A stretch of 64,000 nt of DNA from VFMC01 sp040398525 (GTDB lineage: Bacteria > Actinomycetota > Acidimicrobiia > Acidimicrobiales > Ilumatobacteraceae). A program made the position numbers and the translations under genes. Of this stretch, positions 9,024-16,856 are shown in pieces; the first letter of the stretch is position 1, and each line of letters starts with the position of its first letter. The notes beneath the pieces were generated by a model that did not search any database, was not told where the DNA came from, and saw only the letters and a list, made by a program, of their open reading frames with translations. Location of the stretch: the NCBI GenBank assembly GCA_040398525.1, contig JBBATY010000001.1:186001-250000 (forward strand), in the 5' to 3' direction.

Positions 9024-9607
9024 GGCCGTGCTCCTGTGATGGACGGTTCGGTCTGGATGGCGGGAAGGACGTAGGCGCGGATGACCCGTCGTGCCGACTC
9101 GGCCTCGCCGAGGTCGACCAACGCGGACGGCGCCAGGAAGTAGGAGATGACGAGTCGGGCGAGCACGTCGACGAGCAGTGCCGCCGTGGCACGGTCGACG
9201 TAGGGCTCGACACGCGGAACGATGAACAGCGTGGCCATGCGGATGATGCGCGGCAGGCCCTCGACGGTGAGGTTGCTGAGCGTCTCGCCCGGTTCGGCCG
9301 CCAGCATCAGCGCGAGGTGTGAGTCGTCGCGCAGCTCGTTGGTGGAGTACACGACCACCCGCACGAGCAGATCCTCGAGATCGACCGCATCGTCGAGACG
9401 GGCGCTCAGCTGGGTGAAGAACTCCTCGAGCTCGCGCACCCGCAACGCGTCGAACAGCACGTCCTTGCCGCCGGGGAACATCCGGTACAGCGTCGCCCGC
9501 GACACCTGCGCTGCAGCAGCGATGTCGTCGATCGTGACCTTGGTGAGGCCGAGCCGGGCCGAGCACTCCTTGGCGGCGTCGAGGATGCGGCGTTCGGCGG
9601 GCGACAC
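9020..9607 (-). CDS. TetR-family transcriptional repressor
   Basis: 195 residues from a GTG start. The N-terminal helix-turn-helix reads VTIDDIAAAAQVSRATLYR (about 24-42). The C-terminal part is helical and ligand-binding, with no similarity that names a ligand. The start is fixed by the promoter: a -10 hexamer ends 7 nt before GTG and an in-frame stop lies just upstream, so the mRNA is probably leaderless. A perfect 7-bp inverted repeat covers the promoter spacer, -10 and adjacent bases, which implies autorepression. It is coupled by ATGA to the diiron gene. Divergent to the amino-acid transporter operon. Confidence 0.9.
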   Translation of the reverse strand: MSPAERRILDAAKECSARLGLTKVTIDDIAAAAQVSRATLYRMFPGGKDVLFDALRVRELEEFFTQLSARLDDAVDLEDLLVRVVVYSTNELRDDSHLALMLAAEPGETLSNLTVEGLPRIIRMATLFIVPRVEPYVDRATAALLVDVLARLVISYFLAPSALVDLGEAESARRVIRAYVLPAIQTEPSITGARP

Positions 9608-9610
9608 GCG

Positions 9611-9637
9611 TGAGACAGTACGAGCACAATTGTCTCA
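9611..9637. promoter_or_regulatory. TetR operator, inverted repeat TGAGACA-N13-TGTCTCA
   Basis: Perfect 7-bp arms at 9611-9617 and 9631-9637. The repeat spans the whole 17-bp spacer plus most of the -10 hexamer of the tetR promoter, so a bound repressor would block polymerase. It is placed as expected for autoregulation. Confidence 0.75.
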
Positions 9638-9643
9638 GGTCAA
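9615..9643 (-). promoter_or_regulatory. tetR-diiron promoter, TTGACC-N17-TACTGT
   Basis: Minus-strand -35 TTGACC (9643-9638) and -10 TACTGT (9620-9615) are separated by exactly 17 bp. The -10 ends 7 nt before the GTG at 9607, so transcription should start at or next to the start codon. Confidence 0.7.
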
Positions 9644-9651
9644 GGAGGTCC

Positions 9652-9679
9652 GAATTCCCGACTCGATGAGTCAGGAATC
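9652..9679. promoter_or_regulatory. imperfect palindrome in the importer promoter region
   Basis: GAATTCCCGACTC and GAGTCAGGAATC flank a GAT centre; the arms pair apart from one inserted base and one mismatch. It lies just upstream of the -10 of the amino-acid importer, where a regulator would act. The cognate protein is unknown. Confidence 0.45.
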
Positions 9680-9691
9680 TCCCGATCTGGC

Positions 9692-9697
9692 TACGCT
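9692..9697 (+). promoter_or_regulatory. -10 (TACGCT) of the amino-acid importer operon
   Basis: TACGCT precedes the ATG at 9737 by 39 nt. Unlike many genes here this one has a short leader with a strong AAGGAG ribosome site. Confidence 0.45.
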
Positions 9698-9736
9698 GTC
9701 GTCCTCCCCCGTGAACCCCTGAAGGAGACCCCCATC

Positions 9737-10666
9737 ATGAGACGACTGGCCCTTGCCAGCCTGGCCGGCATCGTGCTGCTCGCCGCGTGCGGCAGCGACG
9801 ACGAGACCACCACCGAGACCACGGCAGCGCCCGCCACGACGGCTGCCCCCGCCACCACGGCAGCGCCCGAGACGTCGGCTGCCCCCGAGACCACTGCCGC
9901 TGCCGGCAGCGCCGCCGCCGAGTGCGCAGCCGGCAAGACCGTGGGTGACGGTGTGCTCACCATCGCCACCGGCGAGCCTGCCTTCCCGCCCTACGTCATC
10001 GACGACGCACCGGAGTCCGGCCAGGGCTTCGAGGCCGCTGTCGCGCTGGCCGTGGCCCGCGAGCTCGGCTTCGAAGGCGACGCCGTCGCCTGGATCCGCA
10101 CGCCGTTCGACACGGTCATCGGCCCGGGCCTGAAGGACTTCGACTTCAACCTGCAGCAGTACACGATCACCGATGAGCGCAAGGAAGTGGTCGACTTCAG
10201 CGAGGGCTACTACACGGCTGCCCAGGCCATCTTCGGTCTTGCCGACTCGCCGGCCGCCTCGGCCGCCAGCATCGCCGACCTCAAGCCGCTGAACATCGGC
10301 GTCGCCGCAGGCACCACGTCGGTGCAGTACGTCGAGGATGTCATCCAGCCCGAGGGCGAGATCTTCGTGTTCGACGACAACGCCGCCGCCAAGGCGGCCC
10401 TCGAGGCCAAGCAGATCGACGCCATCGTGAGCGACCTGCCGACCGCGCTGTACATCACTGCCGTCGAGATCGAGGGCACCACGGTCTTCGGGCAGATCGA
10501 GGGCAGCGGCACCGACGAGTTCGGTCTGCTCCTCGCCAAGGACAGCGCGCTGACCGAGTGCGTCAACCTCGCCCTCGCCGCCATCCGCGACAGCGGCGAG
10601 CTCGAGGCGATCACCGTCGAGTGGATGTCGGAGTACACCGAGGCCCCGATCATCGCGGCGTCCTGA
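9737..10666 (+). CDS. amino-acid ABC transporter substrate-binding lipoprotein
   Basis: 309 residues. Lipoprotein signal with lipobox LLAAC (Cys18), then a repetitive Thr/Ala/Pro/Glu linker (about 24-60, TTAAPATTAAPETS-like). The mature part is a family-3 periplasmic binding domain: GVLTIATGEPAFPPYV, FEAAVALAVAREL, and DFNLQQYTITDERKEVVDFS with the Thr-x-x-Arg that binds the amino-acid carboxylate. It is the extracytoplasmic receptor of a polar amino-acid importer, glutamine/glutamate-like by family. The start has a strong AAGGAG site. The permease begins 8 nt downstream and the ATPase follows, completing the operon. Confidence 0.92.
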   Translation: MRRLALASLAGIVLLAACGSDDETTTETTAAPATTAAPATTAAPETSAAPETTAAAGSAAAECAAGKTVGDGVLTIATGEPAFPPYVIDDAPESGQGFEAAVALAVARELGFEGDAVAWIRTPFDTVIGPGLKDFDFNLQQYTITDERKEVVDFSEGYYTAAQAIFGLADSPAASAASIADLKPLNIGVAAGTTSVQYVEDVIQPEGEIFVFDDNAAAKAALEAKQIDAIVSDLPTALYITAVEIEGTTVFGQIEGSGTDEFGLLLAKDSALTECVNLALAAIRDSGELEAITVEWMSEYTEAPIIAAS

Positions 10667-10673
10667 TCGACCG

Positions 10674-11600
10674 ATGACCGAGACGTCCGAGGGGGCCGGC
10701 AGCTCACTGCCGGCCCCCTCGCGTCCCACACCAGATGCCGGCAGTTCGCTGCCGGCATCTGCGCGTCCCGTCGCCGGTCGGCGGGCCGCCTACGTCAGGG
10801 CGCAACGTCGGCGCAGCCTGGCGATCGCGGCCACCAGCACTGCCGTCGTCGTGGCCGCGCTGGTCGTGGTCGTCCCCCGGATGCCCGGCTGGGACAAGGT
10901 CCGCGAGCAGTTCTTCGACGCCGAGACGTTCCGCGAGGCGCTCCCCGAGCTGATCAGGCCGTTCTGGCTGAACATCCGCCTGTTCCTGATCTGTACCCCG
11001 TGCATCCTGCTGGTCGGCCTGCTCATCGCCATGGCCCGCAATGCACGAACCCCGGCGCTCTACCCGCTGCGGCTGTTCGCCACGCTCTACACCGACGTGG
11101 TGCGTGGTGTGCCGGTGATCCTGTGGATCAGCCTCATCGGGTTCGGCGTGCCCGGGTTGTTCCAGGAGCGCGCCTGGTACACCAAGCTCATCGTCTGGGC
11201 GGCCGTCGCTCTGGTCATGTGCTACTCGGCCTATGTGGCCGAAGTGTTCCGCGCCGGCATCGAGAGCGTCCACGAGAGCCAGCGGGCCGCCGCCCGCTCG
11301 CTCGGGCTGTCGGCCGGGCAGACGATGCGCAGCGTGGTGCTGCCACAGGCGGTCCGCCGCATGGTGCCGGCGTTGATGAACGACCTCGTCAGCCTGCAGA
11401 AGGACGTTGCCCTCGTGAGCGTCGTCGGCATCGTCGAAGTGCTGCGCAAGGCCAACAACATCAAGGCCGAGATCTTCAACTCCACACCCGTGGTGGCGGC
11501 CGCGCTGCTGTTCCTCTGCGTGTCGATCCCGCTCACCCGCATCACCGACCACCTGCTCGCCCGGCAGCGGCGGCGCACCTCGGCGACGGCGGTGGCGTGA
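10674..11600 (+). CDS. amino-acid ABC transporter permease
   Basis: 308 residues. A polar, low-complexity N-terminus (about 40 residues, with AGSSLPA twice) precedes a membrane span at about 50-66 and the HisM/GlnP-type permease core with the EAA-like loop ARSLGLSAGQTMRSVVLPQA. It forms the membrane channel for the adjacent receptor and ATPase. The N-terminal coding region contains two strong DNA hairpins (10689-10720 and 10733-10760). If translation started further downstream, they would be non-coding, but no convincing downstream start with a ribosome site is visible. The ATG at 10674 is the best choice. Confidence 0.88.
   Translation: MTETSEGAGSSLPAPSRPTPDAGSSLPASARPVAGRRAAYVRAQRRRSLAIAATSTAVVVAALVVVVPRMPGWDKVREQFFDAETFREALPELIRPFWLNIRLFLICTPCILLVGLLIAMARNARTPALYPLRLFATLYTDVVRGVPVILWISLIGFGVPGLFQERAWYTKLIVWAAVALVMCYSAYVAEVFRAGIESVHESQRAAARSLGLSAGQTMRSVVLPQAVRRMVPALMNDLVSLQKDVALVSVVGIVEVLRKANNIKAEIFNSTPVVAAALLFLCVSIPLTRITDHLLARQRRRTSATAVA
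10689..10720 (+). terminator. strong hairpin 1 at 5' end of permease gene (attenuator-like)
   Basis: Perfect 14-bp stem GAGGGGGCCGGCAG / CTGCCGGCCCCCTC around a CTCA loop. No T-run follows, so it resembles a stabilising or attenuating stem between receptor and permease rather than a classical terminator. Such stems often keep binding-protein mRNA in excess. Confidence 0.6.
10733..10760 (+). terminator. strong hairpin 2 with TTCG tetraloop
   Basis: Perfect 12-bp stem AGATGCCGGCAG / CTGCCGGCATCT closed by TTCG, only 12 nt after hairpin 1. Both share the core GCCGGCAG..CTGCCGGC and both are followed by a GCGTCCC sequence, so they look like a tandem duplication. Confidence 0.6.
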
Positions 11601-11631
11601 TGTGCCGCCGGACCACATCACGGGCGTCGGC

Positions 11632-12372
11632 ATGAAGCTCCACCTCGACGGTGTCCGCAAGGCCTTCGGCGATCGCGTCGTCCTCGACGACGTATCGCTC
11701 GAGGTGGCGTCCGGCGAGGTGGTCTGCCTGATCGGCGCCTCGGGGTCGGGCAAGAGCACCTTGCTCCGCTGCGTCAACCTGCTCGAACCGATCGACGAGG
11801 GCGCGATCCACCTCGACGGTGTCGACATCAGCGCACCCGGCCTCGACCCTGACCCGGTGCGCCGTCGCATCGGCATGGTGTTCCAGAGCTACAACCTGTT
11901 CCCGCACATGAGCGTGCTGCGGAACATCACTCTCGCCCCGACGAAGGTGCTGGGCCGTCGGACGAGCGATGCTGCGGCGGCCGCGCGCGACCTGCTCGGC
12001 CGCTTCGGGCTGGCCGACAAGGCCGACGCCTACCCCGATCAGTTGTCCGGTGGCCAGCAGCAGCGCGTGGCGATCGTGCGCGCGATGGCCATGCAGCCCG
12101 AACTGATGCTGCTCGACGAGGTGACCGCGGCGCTCGACCCGGTGCTGGTCGGCGAGGTGCTCGACGTGATCCGCGAGCTGCGCACCACCGGGATGACGAT
12201 GATCATCGCCACCCACGAGATGGGCTTCGCCCGCGAGATCGCCGACACCGTGTGCTTCCTCGAGCAGGGCACCGTCCGTGAGCAGGGCCCGCCGGCTGCG
12301 CTGTTCACCGAGCCGCGCGAACAGGCCACACGCGACTTCCTGGCGCGCGTGATCGCCTCCGGCCGGCTCTGA
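11632..12372 (+). CDS. amino-acid ABC transporter ATP-binding protein
   Basis: 246 residues from ATG at 11632; a GTG at 11602 in frame would add ten residues and sits nearer the permease stop. Complete ABC ATPase: Walker A GASGSGKST, Q-loop MVFQSYNLFPHM, signature LSGGQQQRVAI, Walker B LMLLDEVTAALDP and switch histidine in IIATHEMGFA. The sequence type is GlnQ/HisP. Walker B is followed by V rather than the usual P (DEVTAALDP), common in this subfamily. It energises uptake by the two preceding subunits. Confidence 0.94.
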   Translation: MKLHLDGVRKAFGDRVVLDDVSLEVASGEVVCLIGASGSGKSTLLRCVNLLEPIDEGAIHLDGVDISAPGLDPDPVRRRIGMVFQSYNLFPHMSVLRNITLAPTKVLGRRTSDAAAAARDLLGRFGLADKADAYPDQLSGGQQQRVAIVRAMAMQPELMLLDEVTAALDPVLVGEVLDVIRELRTTGMTMIIATHEMGFAREIADTVCFLEQGTVREQGPPAALFTEPREQATRDFLARVIASGRL

Positions 12373-12393
12373 CCAGCGGTCAGCGGTCGCTGG
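12373..12393. terminator. hairpin between convergent importer and DUF1996 genes
   Basis: CCAGCG-N9-CGCTGG lies directly after the ATPase stop and overlaps the end of the convergent DUF1996 gene. It could end transcription from either side; no T-run is present. Confidence 0.4.
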
Positions 12394-13285
12394 TGACGTT
12401 GCACACCAGCTCGCGGTGGATGCAGAGCGACACCTCGGCGGCGAGCTTGGTCGGGTCCCAGGTGTTCACGAAGTCGGCATGGCCGCTGAACTGGCCTCCC
12501 GATGCCAGCTCGAGGCCATCGGTCGGCCCGGTGTGGTCGAACTCGACGCTGAACTGCAGCTGCGGGATGTGCACCGGGTGGCTGCTCGGGCACGTGCCTT
12601 CGCTGCTGTAGGCCACGTGTGCCCGGGGGTCGGCCGACCCCAGGTCGGACCCGTTCCAGCAGTCGGGGAAGGTGACCACCATGCGCAGGTTCGTGCCCTC
12701 CGGGCAGGTCGGCGGGCTGCTGCGGTGCTCGATGCCGGTGCCGCACGTCCAGGCGACGATCTCGACCGGCTGCTCGGCAGTCGCGCCCGCGTCACCCGCG
12801 ATCATCATCAGCCCGTGCGGATACGGCTCGACCTGCTCGGCATCGACGTCGATACCTGCGCGGTAGTAGGCCAGGCTGCGCACGGGCTCGACCATCACAC
12901 CGTCGCGGAACAGTGCGGGCACCCAGTAGGCCGCGCGGTCGAGTCGCTGCTGGCAGGTGGTCTCACCAGCGTCGAGGCTGGCAACGGTCGACGACGCATC
13001 GGTGCCCGTGTTGCCGAAGAAGACGTGCAGGTGGCTCGCATTGGTCACCCCGGGGTACAGGATCGGATCGTCGTGCGCGGCATGGCTGTAGGCGCACTCG
13101 ACCACGAACTGGCCCTCACGCCCCTGGGGGCCGGCGATCACCCGGTCGGGCACGCCCAGCACCATCGCCGGGGCCATGACCGCACCGTGCGCATGCTCGA
13201 TCGTCTCCGAGCCGGATGAGCCAGCGCAGCCTGCAGCGAGCAGGCCGATGACGGCCAGCAGGGGCAGTCCGCGTCGCGTGCTCAC
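12380..13285 (-). CDS. DUF1996-domain secreted lipoprotein
   Basis: 301 residues from GTG. Signal MSTRRGLPLLAVIGLLAAGC with lipobox AAGC (Cys20). The mature part is a DUF1996 domain: DDPILYPGVTNASHLHVFFG, TCQQRLDRAAYWVPAL, and PHGLMMIAGD with VVTFPDCWNG. DUF1996 proteins are extracellular and found with carbohydrate-active or cell-wall proteins in fungi and actinobacteria; the activity is unknown. Several His and Cys residues in the core may bind metal or form disulfides. The start overlaps the stop of the beta-helix gene (GTGA), so the two are coupled and probably act together outside the cell. Confidence 0.85.
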   Translation of the reverse strand: MSTRRGLPLLAVIGLLAAGCAGSSGSETIEHAHGAVMAPAMVLGVPDRVIAGPQGREGQFVVECAYSHAAHDDPILYPGVTNASHLHVFFGNTGTDASSTVASLDAGETTCQQRLDRAAYWVPALFRDGVMVEPVRSLAYYRAGIDVDAEQVEPYPHGLMMIAGDAGATAEQPVEIVAWTCGTGIEHRSSPPTCPEGTNLRMVVTFPDCWNGSDLGSADPRAHVAYSSEGTCPSSHPVHIPQLQFSVEFDHTGPTDGLELASGGQFSGHADFVNTWDPTKLAAEVSLCIHRELVCNVTSDR

Positions 13286-14727
13286 GCCGGCTTGCTGGGC
13301 ACCTTGATGGCGGTGAGGTCGACCGCGTACGGGACGTTCGTGGCCGGGCTCGCCGGAGCGGTGGCCGCGTCCGGCATGTTCTCCTGCGGCGTGAGCGGCG
13401 GGAGGGTCGCCGTCTTCCAGTCGACCGACGGTGGCCGCTCCTCCACCAACCAGGCGGCGACGTTGTAGACGCCGTCAGCCCAGTTGCCCGTCCCTGTCGC
13501 ATCACAGGGGGCCACTGCCTCGATGGCCGTCGGGAAGCTGATCGTGAAGGTGTTGCCACTGGCGCAGTTGCCGAGCGACGCCAGGTCGGTGCCGACCGAA
13601 GCGACGACGATGTCGCCCTCGCGGTTGTCCTCGAGGACGTTGCCGATCACCCGGTTCTCGTACGAGTCCCACAGGATCGAGCCACCTTCCGGCGGCGTCG
13701 GCGCCTGCTCCTTGGCCACATCGCAGGTCACCGACCACTCGTCCTTGGTGGGCAGATCGTCGTTGGCGCCGTCCTCGGGGAACGGCACCATGCCGATGCC
13801 GGTCTTGTCGTGGTCGAACACCAGGTTGCGCTCGATCACGTTGCGCACACCACCTGCCGACAGGATCCCGTTGCCCATCGCGAGGATGGCCACATCGATC
13901 GCAGGCGTGTCGGCCTGGTTGTTCGAGTGGACGATGTTGCCGACGATCGTCGTCTCCCGCTCCGGGTAGCACAGCTCGTAGCTGCCGCTGTTGGGAACGA
14001 TGCCCGCTCGGTTGTTGCGGAACACCGAGTTGACGATCAGCAGGTTGCCACCGGAGTTGGTGCCGGAGTAGCCGAGGCCGTTGTGCTCGCTGACCACCAT
14101 GTCGATCACGGCGTCGCACGGGTAGCACTGCCCGATGTACAACCCTGCGTCCGGGCTGCCGGCTGCGTAGATGTGCTCGAGCTGACCCTTCACCGCATCG
14201 AAGGCGTACACGCCGTAGTCGCCGGTGCGGTAGGCGGTCAGGTAGCTGCCGCGGTAGCCCACCACGCCGGTCCAGAAGAACCCGTTCGAGGTGTAGTTCA
14301 TCGCGGTCATGTTCTCGATGGCCACACCACTTGCGCCGAGGACGCGGATGCCGTTGTCGAGCTCGAACTTCCCGTCGAGCACCACGGTGTTGCGGTCGAC
14401 GCCACGGATGACGATCTCGTCGGTGGTGACGTTCACGGCCTCGTTGTAGGTGCCGGGTGCGACCAGCACGAGGTCGCCGGGCGCCGCAGCATCGACGGCC
14501 TCCTGGATGGTGGCGAACTCGTCGGGGACGTTGAGGACCCCGTCGTCGGGAGCCACGGTCGTCTCCGGGGCGGCGGTGGTCTCCGGGGCGGCGGTCGTGG
14601 GCGCAGCGCCAGCCGTCGTCTCGCTTCCGGCCGCCGTGGTGGCGGCGCCATCACCACTGTCGTCGCTGCCACATGCAGCCAGGATGAGCGCGCACGCGGC
14701 CAACGCCGCAACTGTCCGTCGAGCCAT
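13282..14727 (-). CDS. right-handed parallel beta-helix lipoprotein
   Basis: 481 residues. Lipoprotein signal ending LILAAC (Cys19) and a Thr/Ala/Pro linker much like the one in the amino-acid receptor at 9737. The mature part opens with VPDEFATIQEAVDAAAPGD, the classic start of a pectate-lyase-like beta-helix, followed by coils of NGI/NNRAGI/GNIVHSN type and a C-terminal tail. It carries paired Cys (CYPC, CDV). Such proteins bind or cleave polysaccharides at the surface; no catalytic set can be assigned. AAGGGGG lies before the ATG. It is 23 nt after the cupredoxin gene and overlaps DUF1996. Confidence 0.85.
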   Translation of the reverse strand: MARRTVAALAACALILAACGSDDSGDGAATTAAGSETTAGAAPTTAAPETTAAPETTVAPDDGVLNVPDEFATIQEAVDAAAPGDLVLVAPGTYNEAVNVTTDEIVIRGVDRNTVVLDGKFELDNGIRVLGASGVAIENMTAMNYTSNGFFWTGVVGYRGSYLTAYRTGDYGVYAFDAVKGQLEHIYAAGSPDAGLYIGQCYPCDAVIDMVVSEHNGLGYSGTNSGGNLLIVNSVFRNNRAGIVPNSGSYELCYPERETTIVGNIVHSNNQADTPAIDVAILAMGNGILSAGGVRNVIERNLVFDHDKTGIGMVPFPEDGANDDLPTKDEWSVTCDVAKEQAPTPPEGGSILWDSYENRVIGNVLEDNREGDIVVASVGTDLASLGNCASGNTFTISFPTAIEAVAPCDATGTGNWADGVYNVAAWLVEERPPSVDWKTATLPPLTPQENMPDAATAPASPATNVPYAVDLTAIKVPSKPA

Positions 14728-14750
14728 GAGTCCCCCTTGGATCGCTGCCG

Positions 14751-15212
14751 TCACGGCTCCGTGACGACGACTGTCCCCACCATACCGATTTCGTCGGTGC
14801 CGTGGATGGAGCAGTAGTAGGCGTAGGTCCCCGGGGCCCCGAACACGAAGGCATAGCTGTCGCCGGGGGCGAACTGCTCCTTCTGCACTCCCCACGCTGC
14901 TGCCGCAGGATCGCCCTTGGGAAGGACATTGTGGTCGTTGCGGCCGCGGTTCTCGAACACGACCTCGGTACCCGCAACCACCTCGAGCGGATCCGGACGG
15001 AACGAGTTGTCGATCGCCTGCACCGTCACCGACTCCCCGTTCGGAGCGAACGTCGCCGGAGGGGCGCTCGACTCCGGGGCCATCGTCGAGGAGGCGGTCG
15101 GCCCGGTGGGGCCGGTCACCCCCGAATCGGATGGATCGGCAGCACAGCCCAAGAGCCCGAACGACCCCGCAGTGACGACAGCAAGGACGGCGAGACGTGT
15201 GGACGGCTTCAT
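14751..15212 (-). CDS. plastocyanin-like cupredoxin lipoprotein
   Basis: 153 residues. Lipobox GLLGC (Cys23), a Thr/Ser/Pro linker to about 60, then a cupredoxin fold. All four type-1 copper ligands are visible: H94 (NDHNVLP), C134 and H137 (YYCSIHG), and M144 (IGMVG). It should be a membrane-anchored extracytoplasmic copper electron carrier or copper-binding protein. Its mRNA is probably leaderless (TACGGT 8 nt before ATG). It is first in the operon cupredoxin, beta-helix, DUF1996, which suggests a copper-linked surface function, as inference. Confidence 0.9.
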   Translation of the reverse strand: MKPSTRLAVLAVVTAGSFGLLGCAADPSDSGVTGPTGPTASSTMAPESSAPPATFAPNGESVTVQAIDNSFRPDPLEVVAGTEVVFENRGRNDHNVLPKGDPAAAAWGVQKEQFAPGDSYAFVFGAPGTYAYYCSIHGTDEIGMVGTVVVTEP

Positions 15213-15220
15213 GAGTCTCG

Positions 15221-15226
15221 ACCGTA
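15221..15226 (-). promoter_or_regulatory. leaderless-type -10 (TACGGT) of cupredoxin operon
   Basis: Ends 8 nt before the ATG at 15212 on the minus strand; one half of a 79-bp divergent promoter region. Confidence 0.55.
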
Positions 15227-15278
15227 CTCGCCCCACGAACGCGCGGGACGAAAGCTCCGAAGGGCCTCGCGGCGGCCC

Positions 15279-15284
15279 TAGCAT
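15279..15284 (+). promoter_or_regulatory. leaderless-type -10 (TAGCAT) of membrane-protein gene
   Basis: Ends 7 nt before the ATG at 15292; this favours that start over the in-frame ATG at 15283, which lies inside the hexamer. Confidence 0.5.
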
Positions 15285-15291
15285 GGGGCCG

Positions 15292-16050
15292 ATGCCGTCC
15301 TCCCGGGTCCTCACGGCACCGCCCGACATCGTCGTCCGGCCGGCTGCGCGTCGATTCGTCCTCGTGCTCGGCGGGGTGCTGTTCACGTTGGGCACGATCG
15401 GCTCGAACATCGGCCCGGCATGGGTGGACGAGCGTCCGGCCTGGGTGTTGGCCCTGTCGTCGCGCAACCGCAACCTGTTCGGGTCGGTGCCGTACTTCGA
15501 CGGCAACTGGTCGCTCTATGCGGTGCTGGGCTTCGTCCGCCTGATGCTGGCGGGTGTCACGCTGTTCTTCCTCGGCCGCTGGTACGGCCGCAAGGCGATC
15601 GAGTGGACCGAGGGCCAGGTCGGCGAGATGCCCGGTGTCTACCACTGGTTCCAGCGTGCCGTCGACCGTGCCGGGTGGGCGCTCGTGCTGCTGATGCCGG
15701 CGAGCAACTTCGTCTGTCTGATGGCAGGCCACCGGCGCATGCCGCCTCCGAAGTTCATCGCGTTGCTCGCGGTGGGCATCGTGTTGAAGCTGATCCTGCT
15801 CTGGTGGGGCGGGCAGATCTTCGAGGACCAGATCCGCTGGTTCCTCAACGCGATCGAGGACTACCAGTGGTGGGTGGTCGGTGGGTTGTTCCTCGTCACG
15901 GCCATCCAGTCGGCGAACAAGGTTCGACGCGACGTACCCGAGGTGCTGCACGAGCTCGAAACACCGGACGGCATCATCGAGTCTGCTGGCGACGACGCGT
16001 CCGGCGACGATGCGTCCGGCGACGGGATCATCGACGAGGTGCGCGACTGA
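15292..16050 (+). CDS. DedA/SNARE-associated-like membrane protein
   Basis: 252 residues with about four or five hydrophobic spans (roughly 20-42, 70-90, 125-145, 158-178, 195-212). FFLGRWYGRKAIEWTEGQ followed by a MPASNF segment recalls the DedA/VTT family of lipid scramblases, but the match is loose. The cytoplasmic-looking tail is acidic and contains a small duplicated GDDAS repeat encoded by a 15-bp tandem repeat (15991-16020). It diverges from the cupredoxin gene and converges on dapB. Confidence 0.6.
   Translation: MPSSRVLTAPPDIVVRPAARRFVLVLGGVLFTLGTIGSNIGPAWVDERPAWVLALSSRNRNLFGSVPYFDGNWSLYAVLGFVRLMLAGVTLFFLGRWYGRKAIEWTEGQVGEMPGVYHWFQRAVDRAGWALVLLMPASNFVCLMAGHRRMPPPKFIALLAVGIVLKLILLWWGGQIFEDQIRWFLNAIEDYQWWVVGGLFLVTAIQSANKVRRDVPEVLHELETPDGIIESAGDDASGDDASGDGIIDEVRD
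15991..16020 (+). repeat. 15-bp tandem repeat, two copies, inside coding sequence
   Basis: GACGAYGCGTCCGGC occurs twice head-to-tail with one C/T difference, duplicating GDDAS in the acidic tail of the membrane protein. It is probably a slippage product. Confidence 0.8.
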
Positions 16051-16080
16051 ACCGATGGGCGACAGGCCCGGCGACGGTGC

Positions 16081-16848
16081 TCAGACGCCGAGAAAACCGT
16101 CGAGGCCGATCGTCACGCCCGGATGGTCGCCGACAGCTCGGCATCCGAGCAGCACCCCGGGCATGTACCCCATGCGGTCGTAGCTGTCCTGTCGCAGCGT
16201 GAGCGTCTGGCCGGCAGCACCGAGGATCACCTCCTGGTGGGCCACCATGCCTCGCATCCGCACCGAGTGCACCCGGATACCTGCAGGGCCGAGCCCGCCA
16301 CGGGCCCCGGGGTAGACCTCGTGCCTCGTGGGGTCGGCCGCCCAGTCAGCCGAGGCGGCTGCCATCCGTTCGGCGGTGCTGACAGCGGTGCCCGACGGAG
16401 CATCGACCTTGGCGTCGTGATGCAGCTCGATGATCTCGGCGGTGTCGAACCACGGCGCCGCCAACTCGGCGAAGCGCATCATCAGCACGGCGCTGATCGC
16501 GAAGTTCGACGCGATCAGGCAGTTGCTGGCGCTGAACACCTCGCGGAAGCGCTCGAGATCGGCCGCCTCGAAGCCCGTCGTGCCGACGACGGCGTGCATC
16601 CCGTGCATCGCCACCCACGGCAGCGTCACCCGGGCTGCGCTCGCAACCGTGAAGTCGACCACGACCTCGGCCTGGGCGTCGGCCAGGGCCCGCAGCTCGG
16701 CGGCCACGGTGACGCCGTGCTGCACCGTGCCGCTCGCAGCCGGATCGACCGCGGCAACCAGCTCGAGATCGTCGGCACCGTGCACGGCGGCACACACCTC
16801 ACGGCCCATCCGCCCACCTGCACCTACAACACCGACCCGGATCGCCAT
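16081..16848 (-). CDS. dapB: 4-hydroxy-tetrahydrodipicolinate reductase
   Basis: 255 residues. N-terminal Rossmann fold (VGVVGAGGRMGREV), the VDFT motif and the signature ELHHDAKVDAPSGTA with the catalytic His-His and Lys. It reduces the product of DapA with NAD(P)H in the diaminopimelate pathway. It has its own leaderless-type promoter and stands alone here, with the channel gene upstream and the accessory block separating it from dapA. In many actinobacteria it lies close to the M16 protease and dapA, as the flanks here suggest. Confidence 0.96.
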   Translation of the reverse strand: MAIRVGVVGAGGRMGREVCAAVHGADDLELVAAVDPAASGTVQHGVTVAAELRALADAQAEVVVDFTVASAARVTLPWVAMHGMHAVVGTTGFEAADLERFREVFSASNCLIASNFAISAVLMMRFAELAAPWFDTAEIIELHHDAKVDAPSGTAVSTAERMAAASADWAADPTRHEVYPGARGGLGPAGIRVHSVRMRGMVAHQEVILGAAGQTLTLRQDSYDRMGYMPGVLLGCRAVGDHPGVTIGLDGFLGV

Positions 16849-16856
16849 GCCAGCTG

